The notes beneath the pieces were generated by a model. The model was not told the DNA's origin. It searched no databases and worked only from the letters and a program-made list of their open reading frames with translations. This document shows, in pieces, positions 1 to 7,732 of a DNA stretch of 22,489 nt (positions are counted from its first letter, which is position 1; every line of letters begins with the position of its first letter). The DNA is from an uncultured Clostridia bacterium (GTDB lineage Bacteria > Bacillota > Clostridia > Peptostreptococcales > Anaerovoracaceae). The stretch covers positions 1 through 22,489 of the forward strand of contig CALBZG010000115.1 of assembly GCA_937889655.1 (NCBI GenBank), written 5' to 3'. The translations under genes were made by a program, and so were the position numbers.

Positions 1-9
1 GGTTTTATG

Positions 10-85
10 TGGTACACCATCAGGGGCTCGAACCCTGGACACCCTGATTAAGAGTCAGGTGCTCTACCAGCTGAGCTAATGGTGC
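10..85 (-). tRNA. tRNA-Lys (anticodon CTT)
   Basis: Read on the minus strand this is a complete 76-nt cloverleaf with an encoded 3' CCA. The acceptor stem GCACCAT pairs with ATGGTGT (the first pair is G-U) and the discriminator base is A. The D arm contains AGCTCAGCTGGTAGAGC. The anticodon stem CCTGA/TCAGG closes the loop CTCTTAA, which gives anticodon CTT (codon AAG, lysine). The T arm contains GGTTCGAGCCC. A canonical promoter lies about 40 bp upstream. A further tRNA could follow beyond the left edge of the window. Confidence 0.97.
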
Positions 86-124
86 TTATTGGAAGTGATT
101 CATGCATTTTTCAACGCAATAATG

Positions 125-153
125 AGTTTACCACTGCAACTTTTCATTGTCAA
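125..153 (-). promoter_or_regulatory. Sigma-A-type promoter of tRNA-Lys
   Basis: On the minus strand a consensus -35 box TTGACA (148-153) is followed, after exactly 17 bp, by TAAACT (125-130, 4 of 6 matches to TATAAT). Transcription would start near position 118, about 33 nt before the mature 5' end of tRNA-Lys. The position and orientation fit the tRNA. Confidence 0.75.
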
Positions 154-188
154 CAAAAATTCAACAAATCAGGGGAAAGGGCAGGTGC

Positions 189-214
189 AAACAAAATCCC
201 GACATGTCGTCAGG
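189..214 (-). terminator. Intrinsic terminator of the small RNA
   Basis: On the minus strand CCTGAC (214 to 209) pairs with GTCGGG (203 to 198), six pairs including one G-U, around the loop GACAT. It is followed directly by ATTTTGTTT. It lies just after the closing stem of the candidate small RNA and before the tRNA-Lys promoter, so it would separate the two units. Confidence 0.55.
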
Positions 215-367
215 GTATAATTCACGCCCTATCATATGGATAGGTGGGTCATCTGTCCACTGCTTCTGCCTTCCACTACAGAGGAGGCCTGACATCCACA
301 GCCGGAACGCGAAATCCCAAGGAATTAGTGTAGGTTGAATTATAATTCCTAACGAGCATTTCAGGAT
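189..367 (-). ncRNA. Candidate 6S-like small RNA
   Basis: No convincing protein is encoded here, but the minus strand has all parts of a small-RNA gene. There is a promoter at 374-402, a predicted start near 367 and a terminator hairpin at 198-214 followed by a T-rich run, giving a transcript of about 180 nt, the usual 6S RNA size. A closing stem of nine perfect pairs joins 336-344 to 216-224, with four more pairs (331-334 with 228-231). An apical hairpin lies at 270-290 (GCCTCC with GGAAGGC, one bulge). On the 3' side of the unpaired middle sits a small hairpin (CCTATC, loop CATAT, GATAGG), as in the 6S central bubble. Seen: pairings and signals. Inferred: 6S identity, from architecture only; another small RNA is possible. 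Confidence 0.5.
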
Positions 368-373
368 AGTTGT

Positions 374-402
374 ATTATAGCACAGGCAATATTTCATAGC
401 AA
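374..402 (-). promoter_or_regulatory. Promoter of the candidate small RNA
   Basis: The minus strand reads TTGCTA (397-402), 17 bp, then a perfect TATAAT (374-379). No open reading frame is served by it, which suggests that a non-coding RNA is made. The hexamers and spacing are identical to those of the divergent promoter at 486-514. Confidence 0.65.
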
Positions 403-485
403 CAGATACGAAAATATTGTATACGGTTTTAATTTTACGCTTAGTCCAACGGCGGAATTGTGGGTGTTGAATTGCCTGAATTTAA

Positions 486-514
486 TTGCTATTGGATATA
501 TATAGTAGTATAAT
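486..514 (+). promoter_or_regulatory. Promoter of the four-gene operon 591-7630
   Basis: The plus strand has TTGCTA (486-491), a 17-bp spacer and a perfect TATAAT (509-514). The start would be near 521, leaving a leader of about 70 nt before the ATG at 591. The surrounding sequence is AT-rich. It is divergent from the small-RNA promoter, with about 85 bp between their -35 boxes. Confidence 0.65.
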
Positions 515-590
515 ATAACGGATAATAAGCTAGCATATATATGCTGACAACGTGCAATTACAATGGCTTGAGAGCTGAGGTTAGGAAAAG

Positions 591-1442
591 ATGACAAACC
601 TTGACGTAACACAGGATCTTTTATTAGTATCGGTGGTCATTCTGACCGCCGCTTTGATTGCTTTGGTGCTGATCTCCATTTACCGGGGACAACGCCGCTG
701 CAACAAGAGGATCGATATCCAGGCCGGAGCTATAGAAAAAATCGATGACCGGGTGGAGCACATCAATTCAGAGATCAACGATATCAAAATCAAGCAGGCT
801 GTAGCGGAAGCAACGGCAACGGCAACAGCAGCGGCAAATGCCGCATCGGAAAAGCGCTACTGGCCTGAGCCTCAGGTCCAAAGTCACGTCTATACCGCAC
901 CGCCGCCATCGCCGCCCCAGCCGCCTGTTCAATTCATTACTCAACCACCGGTCCAGCTGATCCAGACTCAACCGGCTCCGGCACCGGTGCAAGTCATACA
1001 GCCGCAGCCAGTCGTGCAACCGATTGTACAGCCGGTCATGCCGCCGGTCCAATATGTTCAGGTACAATCCGAACCGCAGCCGGCACCGCAGTCCACACCA
1101 CAATATGTACAGCCTGCTCAGAAGCCGCATCCACCGGTGAGACCGCCGGAAAGGCAACCTTCAGCAGTGGATCTGATCTATTCCCATTTAGCTGAAAATC
1201 AGGATTATGGCAGGTCATCGGATTACAGCAGGCCTAAGGCTGCGCCGTTGACGGAATACCGGCTTCCGGACTACGACGATGTTTGCTATTCATCCCAAAG
1301 AACCGTTCCGGAACAGAACCAGGAATACAAATACCAAAAAGAACCCCAGCTCCCCGGCAAATACAGATCTCTGCACGACAACGTTTCCAGAACCGGGCGA
1401 GTATATTCGGAAGAAGAATTGTACAATAAAATTCTGGAATAA
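591..1442 (+). CDS. Membrane-anchored Pro/Gln-rich protein, unknown function
   Basis: I do not recognise a family. The 283-residue product has one hydrophobic segment at about residues 10-31, followed at once by a basic stretch (RGQRRCNKR). By the positive-inside rule the rest should face the cytoplasm. Residues 40-70 look helical and possibly coiled-coil, then come an Ala/Thr run (ATATATAAANAA) and a long disordered region (about 95-180) built from irregular PVQ/QP units. The C-terminal 100 residues are charged and Tyr-rich. The start has only a modest ribosome binding site (GAGG or TAGGA), but a promoter and leader precede it. It opens a four-gene operon; the next gene starts 17 bp downstream. 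The following gene has the same disordered style and an anchor at the other end, so the two may act together; this is inference. Confidence 0.8.
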   Translation: MTNLDVTQDLLLVSVVILTAALIALVLISIYRGQRRCNKRIDIQAGAIEKIDDRVEHINSEINDIKIKQAVAEATATATAAANAASEKRYWPEPQVQSHVYTAPPPSPPQPPVQFITQPPVQLIQTQPAPAPVQVIQPQPVVQPIVQPVMPPVQYVQVQSEPQPAPQSTPQYVQPAQKPHPPVRPPERQPSAVDLIYSHLAENQDYGRSSDYSRPKAAPLTEYRLPDYDDVCYSSQRTVPEQNQEYKYQKEPQLPGKYRSLHDNVSRTGRVYSEEELYNKILE

Positions 1443-1459
1443 TAGAGGGAGGAATCTTA

Positions 1460-2956
1460 ATGTATTGCAGCAATTGTGGAAAAGCAATCAAGGATACAGA
1501 TTTATATTGCAGTTTTTGCGGACATAAGGTCGGTAATGATGAGAAACGTCACGAACCGGTGAATGAAGAAGTCATCTACAATCCCCCTCAAACCGATAAG
1601 GAACCGCTTATATTTGGCAGGCGGGAACAGCCTCCATACAACATATCCGATCCGTCGGCAGGCAAACCCAAAACCTGCGATGATGATTTCGACTTCGTAT
1701 GGAATGTTCATAAATTTCCTGCAGCCGGGCCAAGAGAGACAGAGGATATCAGCTTCGACTGGAATCCGAAACAGGAGGAAAACAAAGCTTCGCAATTTGC
1801 TTCCGGTGAAGATATCAACCTGGCCGGATTCTCAAATCTCACGTCTGATCAACGCAAAGAAAAGTTCAACACCTATAATAAGAGCCGGGAAGAATTTCAG
1901 AAGCTTCTGGACAGGGAGTACGTAAGGCTGAATCAGAGGCCGCCTGCCCATGAACCTGCTCAATATGAATCCGCTCAGAATGAACCTGCCCAAAAGCCTC
2001 CAGTTCCAAGAGAAACTATACAAAGGGAACCGCTACAACCTGTGCTGCCAGCACAAATGGAACCTGAAAATATGGAGTTCGCCCCGGCTTTCGATCCGAT
2101 CAGGCATCTGCAGGAAATGGAGCTTGAAAGAAAAAGGGAAAGAGACCTGTTTTACGCCGAACTCGAACAGCAGGATCAAATATCGGAAGAAGAAAGCCAG
2201 CCTGACGACGGCAGGAAATTTGATACAAGAGAACTTCAAAAAGATATGCTCCAGGTCGAGATGGATGAAGCGTCAAAAACCCAGATCATTGAAAGAATTA
2301 AATATGGGACCGCGGACCTTGAGGGCCCAGGCGCTTTTGACATCAAAAAAACCCAGTACTATCAGAAACCGGAACACTTGAACCAGACCACGGTGCCGCA
2401 GCCCGGGTACCAGACCGGCCTGCAGCCGGAAGCCCGGCCGGAGATACAATTCGAATTGCAGCCGGAACCAAAAACCGCAGAGATACCGGTCATCAAGCAG
2501 GAGACAAATGTCGCTGCCGAAACGCCTGTGTATCCGGAGGCCGCTGCAACAGTGCAGCCGGCGATGATGCCTAAGCAGACAACTCAGCCTCAGCAGTCGC
2601 AGACCGTCATGAGGGATGATGCCAACATGCAGGAGAGGCTGAAGCAGCTATGGGACAGCAACACAGCGCCGATCCCTGTGCAGTCCATTCCGGCTCAGGC
2701 AGCAGCTTCTTACGGAGAAGACAAGTCTGAAAAGACTCAGGGCAAGGCTACCGCTTCAAAAGGAGAAAAGAGCGGCGGCACCAAAGTGATCCGATTCTTC
2801 ATCGTGCTGATCATTCTCGTATTGATCATCGAAGGAACGGTCCTGGGCTTGAGATATTTTGCGCCGGACAGTGAGGCCACGAAGAGGATCAATTACAGCA
2901 TCACACAGATCCAGGATTGGGTGAAAGACACATTCTCAGGAACGGCGGACAAATAA
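1460..2956 (+). CDS. Zinc-ribbon protein with C-terminal membrane anchor
   Basis: The 498-residue protein begins with a zinc-ribbon (DZR/zinc_ribbon_2 type): CSNC at residues 3-6 and CSFC at about 17-20, four ligands within 20 residues. A very long, charged and Gln/Pro/Glu-rich region follows, probably disordered. Near the C-terminus a Lys-rich stretch precedes one hydrophobic helix (about 444-465), leaving some 31 residues outside. The predicted topology is therefore zinc-ribbon inside, tail outside. The ribosome binding site AGGGAGG lies just before the ATG. Many bacterial proteins pair this N-terminal ribbon with a distal membrane segment and have no known function. It is the second gene of the operon, 29 bp ahead of the PEPCK-like gene. 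An internal 15-bp tandem repeat is listed separately. Confidence 0.85.
   Translation: MYCSNCGKAIKDTDLYCSFCGHKVGNDEKRHEPVNEEVIYNPPQTDKEPLIFGRREQPPYNISDPSAGKPKTCDDDFDFVWNVHKFPAAGPRETEDISFDWNPKQEENKASQFASGEDINLAGFSNLTSDQRKEKFNTYNKSREEFQKLLDREYVRLNQRPPAHEPAQYESAQNEPAQKPPVPRETIQREPLQPVLPAQMEPENMEFAPAFDPIRHLQEMELERKRERDLFYAELEQQDQISEEESQPDDGRKFDTRELQKDMLQVEMDEASKTQIIERIKYGTADLEGPGAFDIKKTQYYQKPEHLNQTTVPQPGYQTGLQPEARPEIQFELQPEPKTAEIPVIKQETNVAAETPVYPEAAATVQPAMMPKQTTQPQQSQTVMRDDANMQERLKQLWDSNTAPIPVQSIPAQAAASYGEDKSEKTQGKATASKGEKSGGTKVIRFFIVLIILVLIIEGTVLGLRYFAPDSEATKRINYSITQIQDWVKDTFSGTADK
1952..1996 (+). repeat. Three tandem 15-bp units within the zinc-ribbon gene
   Basis: Three consecutive 15-bp units start at 1952, 1967 and 1982 and encode EPAQY, ESAQN and EPAQK. 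The length keeps the reading frame, so changes in copy number would alter linker length without a frameshift. The flanking sequence continues in similar Pro/Gln-rich but less regular form. Confidence 0.75.
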
Positions 2957-2985
2957 GCTGCCAATTAGCATGGGAGGAACAGAAA

Positions 2986-4638
2986 ATGGCCACCAGGTCG
3001 AATTACCCCAGAGAAGAAATAACCAAGGGAAACCGGGCTTTTTCAGCCTCCAGGACGACCATCGAGACCACTTTCTATGGCAATAACGTTGAGGTCATAC
3101 TGGACCTGCAACGAGCATACGATAAAGCCAGAAACTGCCCCGGGACCATCGAAACGGACATGCCGGTTTTTGAACCTCTCAAGCTGGGGTTGCAGGAAGA
3201 AGCCAAGGTGCTTCTTTTCAACGACGGCGCATCCACCGCGAGATTTGCAGGAGCCAGGGTCGTTCTGGGGCATCCGGATGTGGATGCGGAAGAAATCAAC
3301 AAAGTCATCCGCGAGGTTGCTTTTCAGACCAGATATAAAAAGATGTATCACACCAGCAGCTATATCGGACTGGACAGGGATTTTATGGTCAAGGCTCATC
3401 TGCTGATCCCCGAAGGCTATGAGGACACCTTGTACAACTGGCTGCTGAATTTCCAATATATCAATGATGAATATGATGCTTTATACAGGAAGTCCGTGTT
3501 ACTCGAAGATGAACCGGACATTTTCATTCTTGCGGACCCGGACTACAGCCATCCGAACTTTCCGGAAGGACTGGCCTATTTTGATCCGGAACACAATTGT
3601 GCCTGCATTCTGGGCATGCGCTATTTCGGGGAGTTCAAAAAGGCTACCCTCACGCTGGCCTGGAGCATCGCCAACAGAAACGGCTATGCAGCCTGTCACG
3701 GCGGTCTCAAACGCTGTCTGAAGAGTGACGGCAGCGCTTATATACTGGCGGTTTTCGGACTTTCAGGCTCCGGGAAATCCACTCTGACTCACGCAAAGCA
3801 CAACGGGAAATATGAAGTGGCCATCCTTCATGACGACGCATACATAATCTCCAGCGAAACGGGATGCTCCATCGCACTGGAACCTTCCTATTTCGACAAC
3901 ACCGAAGACTACCCACTGGTCTCGCCGGACAATAAATATCTGATATCCGTTCAAAACATGGGGGCGACCATTGACTCTGAGGGCAAAATCGTCATCGTTC
4001 CGGAGGATATCAGGAATAAAAACGGCCGCGCCATCAAATCCCGACTCTGGACTGAAAATCGGGTAGACAAGATGGAGGAGCGGACGAATGCCATCGTTTG
4101 GCTCATGAAGGACACCGCCCTTCCGCCGGTGATAAAAGTCGAGGATCCGATCCTGGCCTCCGTCATGGGAGCATGTCTTGCATCTAAACGGTCCCGCGCT
4201 GAGAAATTGGCAGAGGGCGTAGATCCGGAGGCTCTGGTGTTCGAACCATACGCCAATCCTTTCAGAACCTACGAGCTGGGTCAGGATTATGAAAAATTCG
4301 AATACCTTTTTGAGCAAAGAGGCATCGAAAACTATATCATCAACACAGGATATTTCCGGGACAAAAAGATCCCGAAGGAGATATCCATAGGAATCATAGA
4401 GTCGATCATCGACGGCCCCGCTTCCTTTAAGGATTTCGGACCTTTCACAGAACTGAAAACCATGGATGTTGAAGGATTCATCCCGAACTTCGATGACAAA
4501 AACTATATGGAAGAATTGCGGACCTCCATGGATAAAAGAGCCCGTTTTCTAGACAGTCTTCAGCATATTGCAGGGGGACGGGACGCACTTCCTCAGGAGG
4601 CGACAGAAAAAATTAAAGATATAATAGGCAAGCTTTAG
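2986..4638 (+). CDS. Divergent ATP-type PEP carboxykinase-fold protein
   Basis: The 550-residue product resembles ATP-dependent PEP carboxykinase (PF01293), which makes PEP from oxaloacetate and ATP. Recognisable elements in order: FKK (217-219, metal and substrate lysines), ACH (236-238, metal histidine), the P-loop GLSGSGKSTL (258-267; GLSGTGKTTL in classical enzymes), HDD (282-284, kinase-2), PPV (380-382) and INTGYF (452-457). The N-terminal GRSPKD motif of classical PckA is not seen; the nearest segment reads ASTARFAG (82-89), with one arginine kept. The ATG at 2986 is chosen over upstream in-frame codons because GGAGG (2973-2977) sits 8 bp before it. Phosphotransfer on another substrate, or catalysis of the normal reaction with altered binding, are both possible. 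Its place between membrane-anchored proteins suggests a specialised paralogue rather than central gluconeogenesis. Confidence 0.85.
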   Translation: MATRSNYPREEITKGNRAFSASRTTIETTFYGNNVEVILDLQRAYDKARNCPGTIETDMPVFEPLKLGLQEEAKVLLFNDGASTARFAGARVVLGHPDVDAEEINKVIREVAFQTRYKKMYHTSSYIGLDRDFMVKAHLLIPEGYEDTLYNWLLNFQYINDEYDALYRKSVLLEDEPDIFILADPDYSHPNFPEGLAYFDPEHNCACILGMRYFGEFKKATLTLAWSIANRNGYAACHGGLKRCLKSDGSAYILAVFGLSGSGKSTLTHAKHNGKYEVAILHDDAYIISSETGCSIALEPSYFDNTEDYPLVSPDNKYLISVQNMGATIDSEGKIVIVPEDIRNKNGRAIKSRLWTENRVDKMEERTNAIVWLMKDTALPPVIKVEDPILASVMGACLASKRSRAEKLAEGVDPEALVFEPYANPFRTYELGQDYEKFEYLFEQRGIENYIINTGYFRDKKIPKEISIGIIESIIDGPASFKDFGPFTELKTMDVEGFIPNFDDKNYMEELRTSMDKRARFLDSLQHIAGGRDALPQEATEKIKDIIGKL

Positions 4639-4654
4639 TTAAGGAGGGTAAAAA

Positions 4655-7630
4655 TTGAAAGAGAAGAAAAAGATAGGCATTAGGGGAATAGTGATTCTTC
4701 TGTTCGTTTTGATATCGCTGTTCCTGGCTCTGATCGGATTCTTGACGGACCTTTTGTGGTTCAAAGAATTAGGGTATCTGAGCGTGTTCTTCAAACAGCT
4801 GCTGACCCAGATCGAGATCGGGATCCCGCTGTTTGTGATACTGACGGTTATAACATTTGTATTCCTCAAGATGCTAAAAAGAGGATACTATAAAAAAGTA
4901 GAGTCCACTGAGACCGTCAATGAAAAGCGGCTGACACAGATCACATTCCTGATCTCTGTGATATTTGCCGGCGTGGTATCTTTCCTGACAGCGAAGGCTC
5001 TGTGGTTCGAAGCGCTCAAGTTCATGAATTCTACGGATTTCAACATTGCGGATCCATTGTTCAATCTGGATATATCCTTCTATATTTTCAAGCTGCAATT
5101 CGTTGACATGCTGAACACCCTGGTGATCGGCGTGGTTATCGGCTACGTGATCCTGACCGTGATCTTCTATTCGATCCTGCTGAGCATGAGGACGCCGAGG
5201 ATCTTCGAAACCGTAGGCGGCGAGGATTTTAACGACGAAGAACGCTTCACGGGCGGCCAGGACATCCCTCCGGGCGGCGGAAGAGGCAACTTTGACTTCA
5301 GCGGAATGGGCGGCTTGGGCGATCTTTTCGAAAACATGAGCAAGCAATTCAAAGGCGCCGGCAATATCAGAAGCCGCAGAAGACCAAGGAAACAGTTCGA
5401 TGATCAAAATTTCAACCAGCTTTTACATATCGCAGCCAGGGAGCTGATCGTTTTAGGCATCATCTTCTTTGTAATGCTGGCGATACACTTCGTACTGAAG
5501 CAGTTCGATCTGTTGTACTCGCCGCTGGGCGTCGTATATGGCGCAGGCTTCACGGATATCAACATCACCCTATGGATGTACAGGATTTTGATTGCGCTCT
5601 CGCTCATATCGGCAGTCACCTTTGTCATAGGTGTTCTGAATAAGAAAATCAGAACGATTTTCCTCCTTCCAGTAATCATGATCATCGTTGGCGCTGTGGG
5701 TATGGGAGCGGCGAACCTGGTCCAGGGCCTTATCGTATCTCCGGACGAGATCAACAAGGAAAGCCAATACCTTGAGAGGAACATCCAATATACGCAGTTC
5801 GCCTATGGATTGGATGAAGTCGACATCAAGGCATTCCCGGCTAATAATACTTTGACCAAGGAGGATATCGCCAACAATCAGGAGACGATCTCCAATATCC
5901 GTATCAACGACTATGAGCCGGCCAAGAAATTCTATAATCAGACACAGGCCATCAGATTGTATTACACCTTCAACGATGTCGATGTGGACCGTTACATCGT
6001 CAATGGAGAATACACCCAGACATTCCTTTCGGCCCGTGAGATCGATGAAAGCCTGATCAGCGAAACCTGGTTGAATCAGCACATCAAGTACACCCACGGC
6101 TATGGCATCACCTTGTCCAGAGTCGACAAGGTCACCGCATCGGGGCAGCCGGATATGCTGATCGACAATATTCCGCCGGTTTCGGATGTGGAAGAGATCA
6201 AGATCACAAGGCCGGAAATTTACTTCGGCGAAATGACCAACAACTACATCCTCGTTGGGACTGACGAGGAGGAATTCGATTATCCGAGCGGAGACACCAA
6301 CGTCTATTCCATGTATGAGGGAGACGCGGGCATCAAGCTTGGCCTCATCAACAAGGCTATGTTCGCCATCAGGGAGAGCAGCTTGAAGCTTTTGGTTTCG
6401 ACCAACATCAACTCAGACTCCAGGATCGTGATCAACCGTAACATCATGAAGAGGGTGCAGACTATCATGCCTTATCTCTCTTATGATACCGACCCTTATA
6501 TCGTAACCATAGATGGAAAGCTTTACTGGATCATCGACGCATACACTACCAGCTCCTACTATCCGTATTCGGAGCCATATGCGGCCAACACGCGGATCAA
6601 CTATATCAGAAACTCCGTGAAGGTCGTGATCGACGCTTATAACGGCACTACCACCTACTATCTGGTGGATGACCAGGATCCGATCGCCAACACATTCATG
6701 AGCATTTATCCTGCGCTGTTCAAGCCTTTTAACGAAATGCCTGAAGCAGTCCGTGCCCATATCAGATATCCGAATGCCATGCTGGACATCCAGGCCAATG
6801 TCTACAAGCGTTATCACATGAGCAATGTCAAGGTATTCTATCAGGGCGAGGACCTTTGGGACATAGGAAAGGAAATCCTGGGCACCACAGAAACCGTCAT
6901 GGAGCCAAATTACTATATCATGAAGCTGCCGGGCGAAGAGAAGTCCGAATTTGTGAACACCATCGCCTACACCCCGAAAGACAAGAAGAACATGATGAGC
7001 TTGCTGGTGGCCAGAAACGACGGGGATTATTACGGGAAGCTGGTGCTGTACCAATTCCCGAAGGACAAGCTGATTTACGGCCCGATGCAGATCGAAGCCC
7101 AGATCGACCAGAATACAGAGATCTCGAAGGAATTTTCACTGTGGAATTCCTCGGGCTCAAGCTATATCCGCGGAAACCTCTTCATCATACCGATAGAGGA
7201 ATCCCTGATCTATGTGGAGCCGGTTTACCTGGAGGCTACAAACTCGTCGCTGCCTGAGGTCAAGAGGGTCATCGTGGCGTACGGCGAACGTATCGCATAT
7301 GAAGAGACGCTGGATGAAGCCCTTGAGTCCCTATTCGGCGCTACGGGAGATGGAGATGCCGACGGCGGCACCACCGATGGCGACGGCACTTCAGTGGACC
7401 TCACCCAGGCCCAGCTGATCATGAGAGCGGCAGAAGCCTACAACAAGGCGCTGGAAGCTCAGAAGGAAGGAAGATGGGCGGACTACGGCACATACATGCA
7501 GGATCTTCAGAAATATCTTGAACTTTTGAACAGCATGACGCAAAACACCGCAGCCAATGAAGCAGCAGCCTTGGAGTCAGGCTTGCCTGAGATGATCGAT
7601 GAGACTGCGAACGAGACCGGTGCCGAATAA
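4655..7630 (+). CDS. UPF0182 family large membrane protein
   Basis: The 991-residue protein matches the UPF0182/COG1615 family of uncharacterised actinobacterial and clostridial membrane proteins. About seven hydrophobic helices fill the first 365 residues (around 10-30, 52-72, 92-115, 150-175, 260-285, 305-330 and 335-360). Between helices four and five there is a Gly-rich loop (PPGGGRGNFDFSGMGGLG). A large extracytoplasmic domain of about 500 residues follows, then an acidic Gly/Asp-rich linker and a helical, Ala/Glu-rich C-terminal tail. The start is TTG at 4655, supported by AAGGAGGG at 4641-4648 and by the basic N-terminus MKEKKK; no nearby ATG competes. It closes the operon, 16 bp after the PEPCK-like gene. 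Family function is unknown; transport or envelope roles are guesses. Confidence 0.9.
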   Translation: MKEKKKIGIRGIVILLFVLISLFLALIGFLTDLLWFKELGYLSVFFKQLLTQIEIGIPLFVILTVITFVFLKMLKRGYYKKVESTETVNEKRLTQITFLISVIFAGVVSFLTAKALWFEALKFMNSTDFNIADPLFNLDISFYIFKLQFVDMLNTLVIGVVIGYVILTVIFYSILLSMRTPRIFETVGGEDFNDEERFTGGQDIPPGGGRGNFDFSGMGGLGDLFENMSKQFKGAGNIRSRRRPRKQFDDQNFNQLLHIAARELIVLGIIFFVMLAIHFVLKQFDLLYSPLGVVYGAGFTDINITLWMYRILIALSLISAVTFVIGVLNKKIRTIFLLPVIMIIVGAVGMGAANLVQGLIVSPDEINKESQYLERNIQYTQFAYGLDEVDIKAFPANNTLTKEDIANNQETISNIRINDYEPAKKFYNQTQAIRLYYTFNDVDVDRYIVNGEYTQTFLSAREIDESLISETWLNQHIKYTHGYGITLSRVDKVTASGQPDMLIDNIPPVSDVEEIKITRPEIYFGEMTNNYILVGTDEEEFDYPSGDTNVYSMYEGDAGIKLGLINKAMFAIRESSLKLLVSTNINSDSRIVINRNIMKRVQTIMPYLSYDTDPYIVTIDGKLYWIIDAYTTSSYYPYSEPYAANTRINYIRNSVKVVIDAYNGTTTYYLVDDQDPIANTFMSIYPALFKPFNEMPEAVRAHIRYPNAMLDIQANVYKRYHMSNVKVFYQGEDLWDIGKEILGTTETVMEPNYYIMKLPGEEKSEFVNTIAYTPKDKKNMMSLLVARNDGDYYGKLVLYQFPKDKLIYGPMQIEAQIDQNTEISKEFSLWNSSGSSYIRGNLFIIPIEESLIYVEPVYLEATNSSLPEVKRVIVAYGERIAYEETLDEALESLFGATGDGDADGGTTDGDGTSVDLTQAQLIMRAAEAYNKALEAQKEGRWADYGTYMQDLQKYLELLNSMTQNTAANEAAALESGLPEMIDETANETGAE

Positions 7631-7678
7631 CGGCAAGGCACAGATTTAACTAGTGATCAACATATAGTAAAGAGAGGC

Positions 7679-7702
7679 GGCGGGCGCTGAAATGCGCCCG
7701 CC
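7679..7702 (+). other. GC-rich 9-bp hairpin ahead of glutamine synthetase
   Basis: GGCGGGCGC (7679-7687) pairs perfectly with GCGCCCGCC (7694-7702) around the loop TGAAAT. No T-run follows, so it is not a standard intrinsic terminator. It lies 30 bp before the ATG of the glutamine synthetase gene and ends shortly before its ribosome binding site. It may protect the mRNA end, weaken read-through from the UPF0182 gene, or affect translation. Confidence 0.6.
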
Positions 7703-7732
7703 TGCCGATTAAACCAGGAAGGGATTTAAACA

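Noticed and set aside
241..300. Resemblance to SRP RNA (GGAAGG...AGCAG) or a cobalamin riboswitch box (CCACTG)
   Set aside because: The SRP apical tetraloop and flanking helix are absent, and the other conserved parts of the cobalamin aptamer are missing. No B12 gene follows.
161..612. Small open reading frames on both strands (147-338, 161-397 and 394-612)
   Set aside because: They lack good ribosome binding sites and recognisable composition. They overlap the promoters, closing stem and terminator of the candidate small RNA, which explain the region better.
880..1150. Low-complexity PVQ/QP region as a DNA repeat array or CRISPR
   Set aside because: The repeats are irregular at the DNA level and in frame, reflecting a Pro/Gln-rich protein segment; there are no spacers.
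2917..2985. Upstream extension of the PEPCK-like gene into the zinc-ribbon gene
   Set aside because: The alternative start lies inside the preceding gene without a ribosome binding site, while the ATG at 2986 has GGAGG at ideal spacing.
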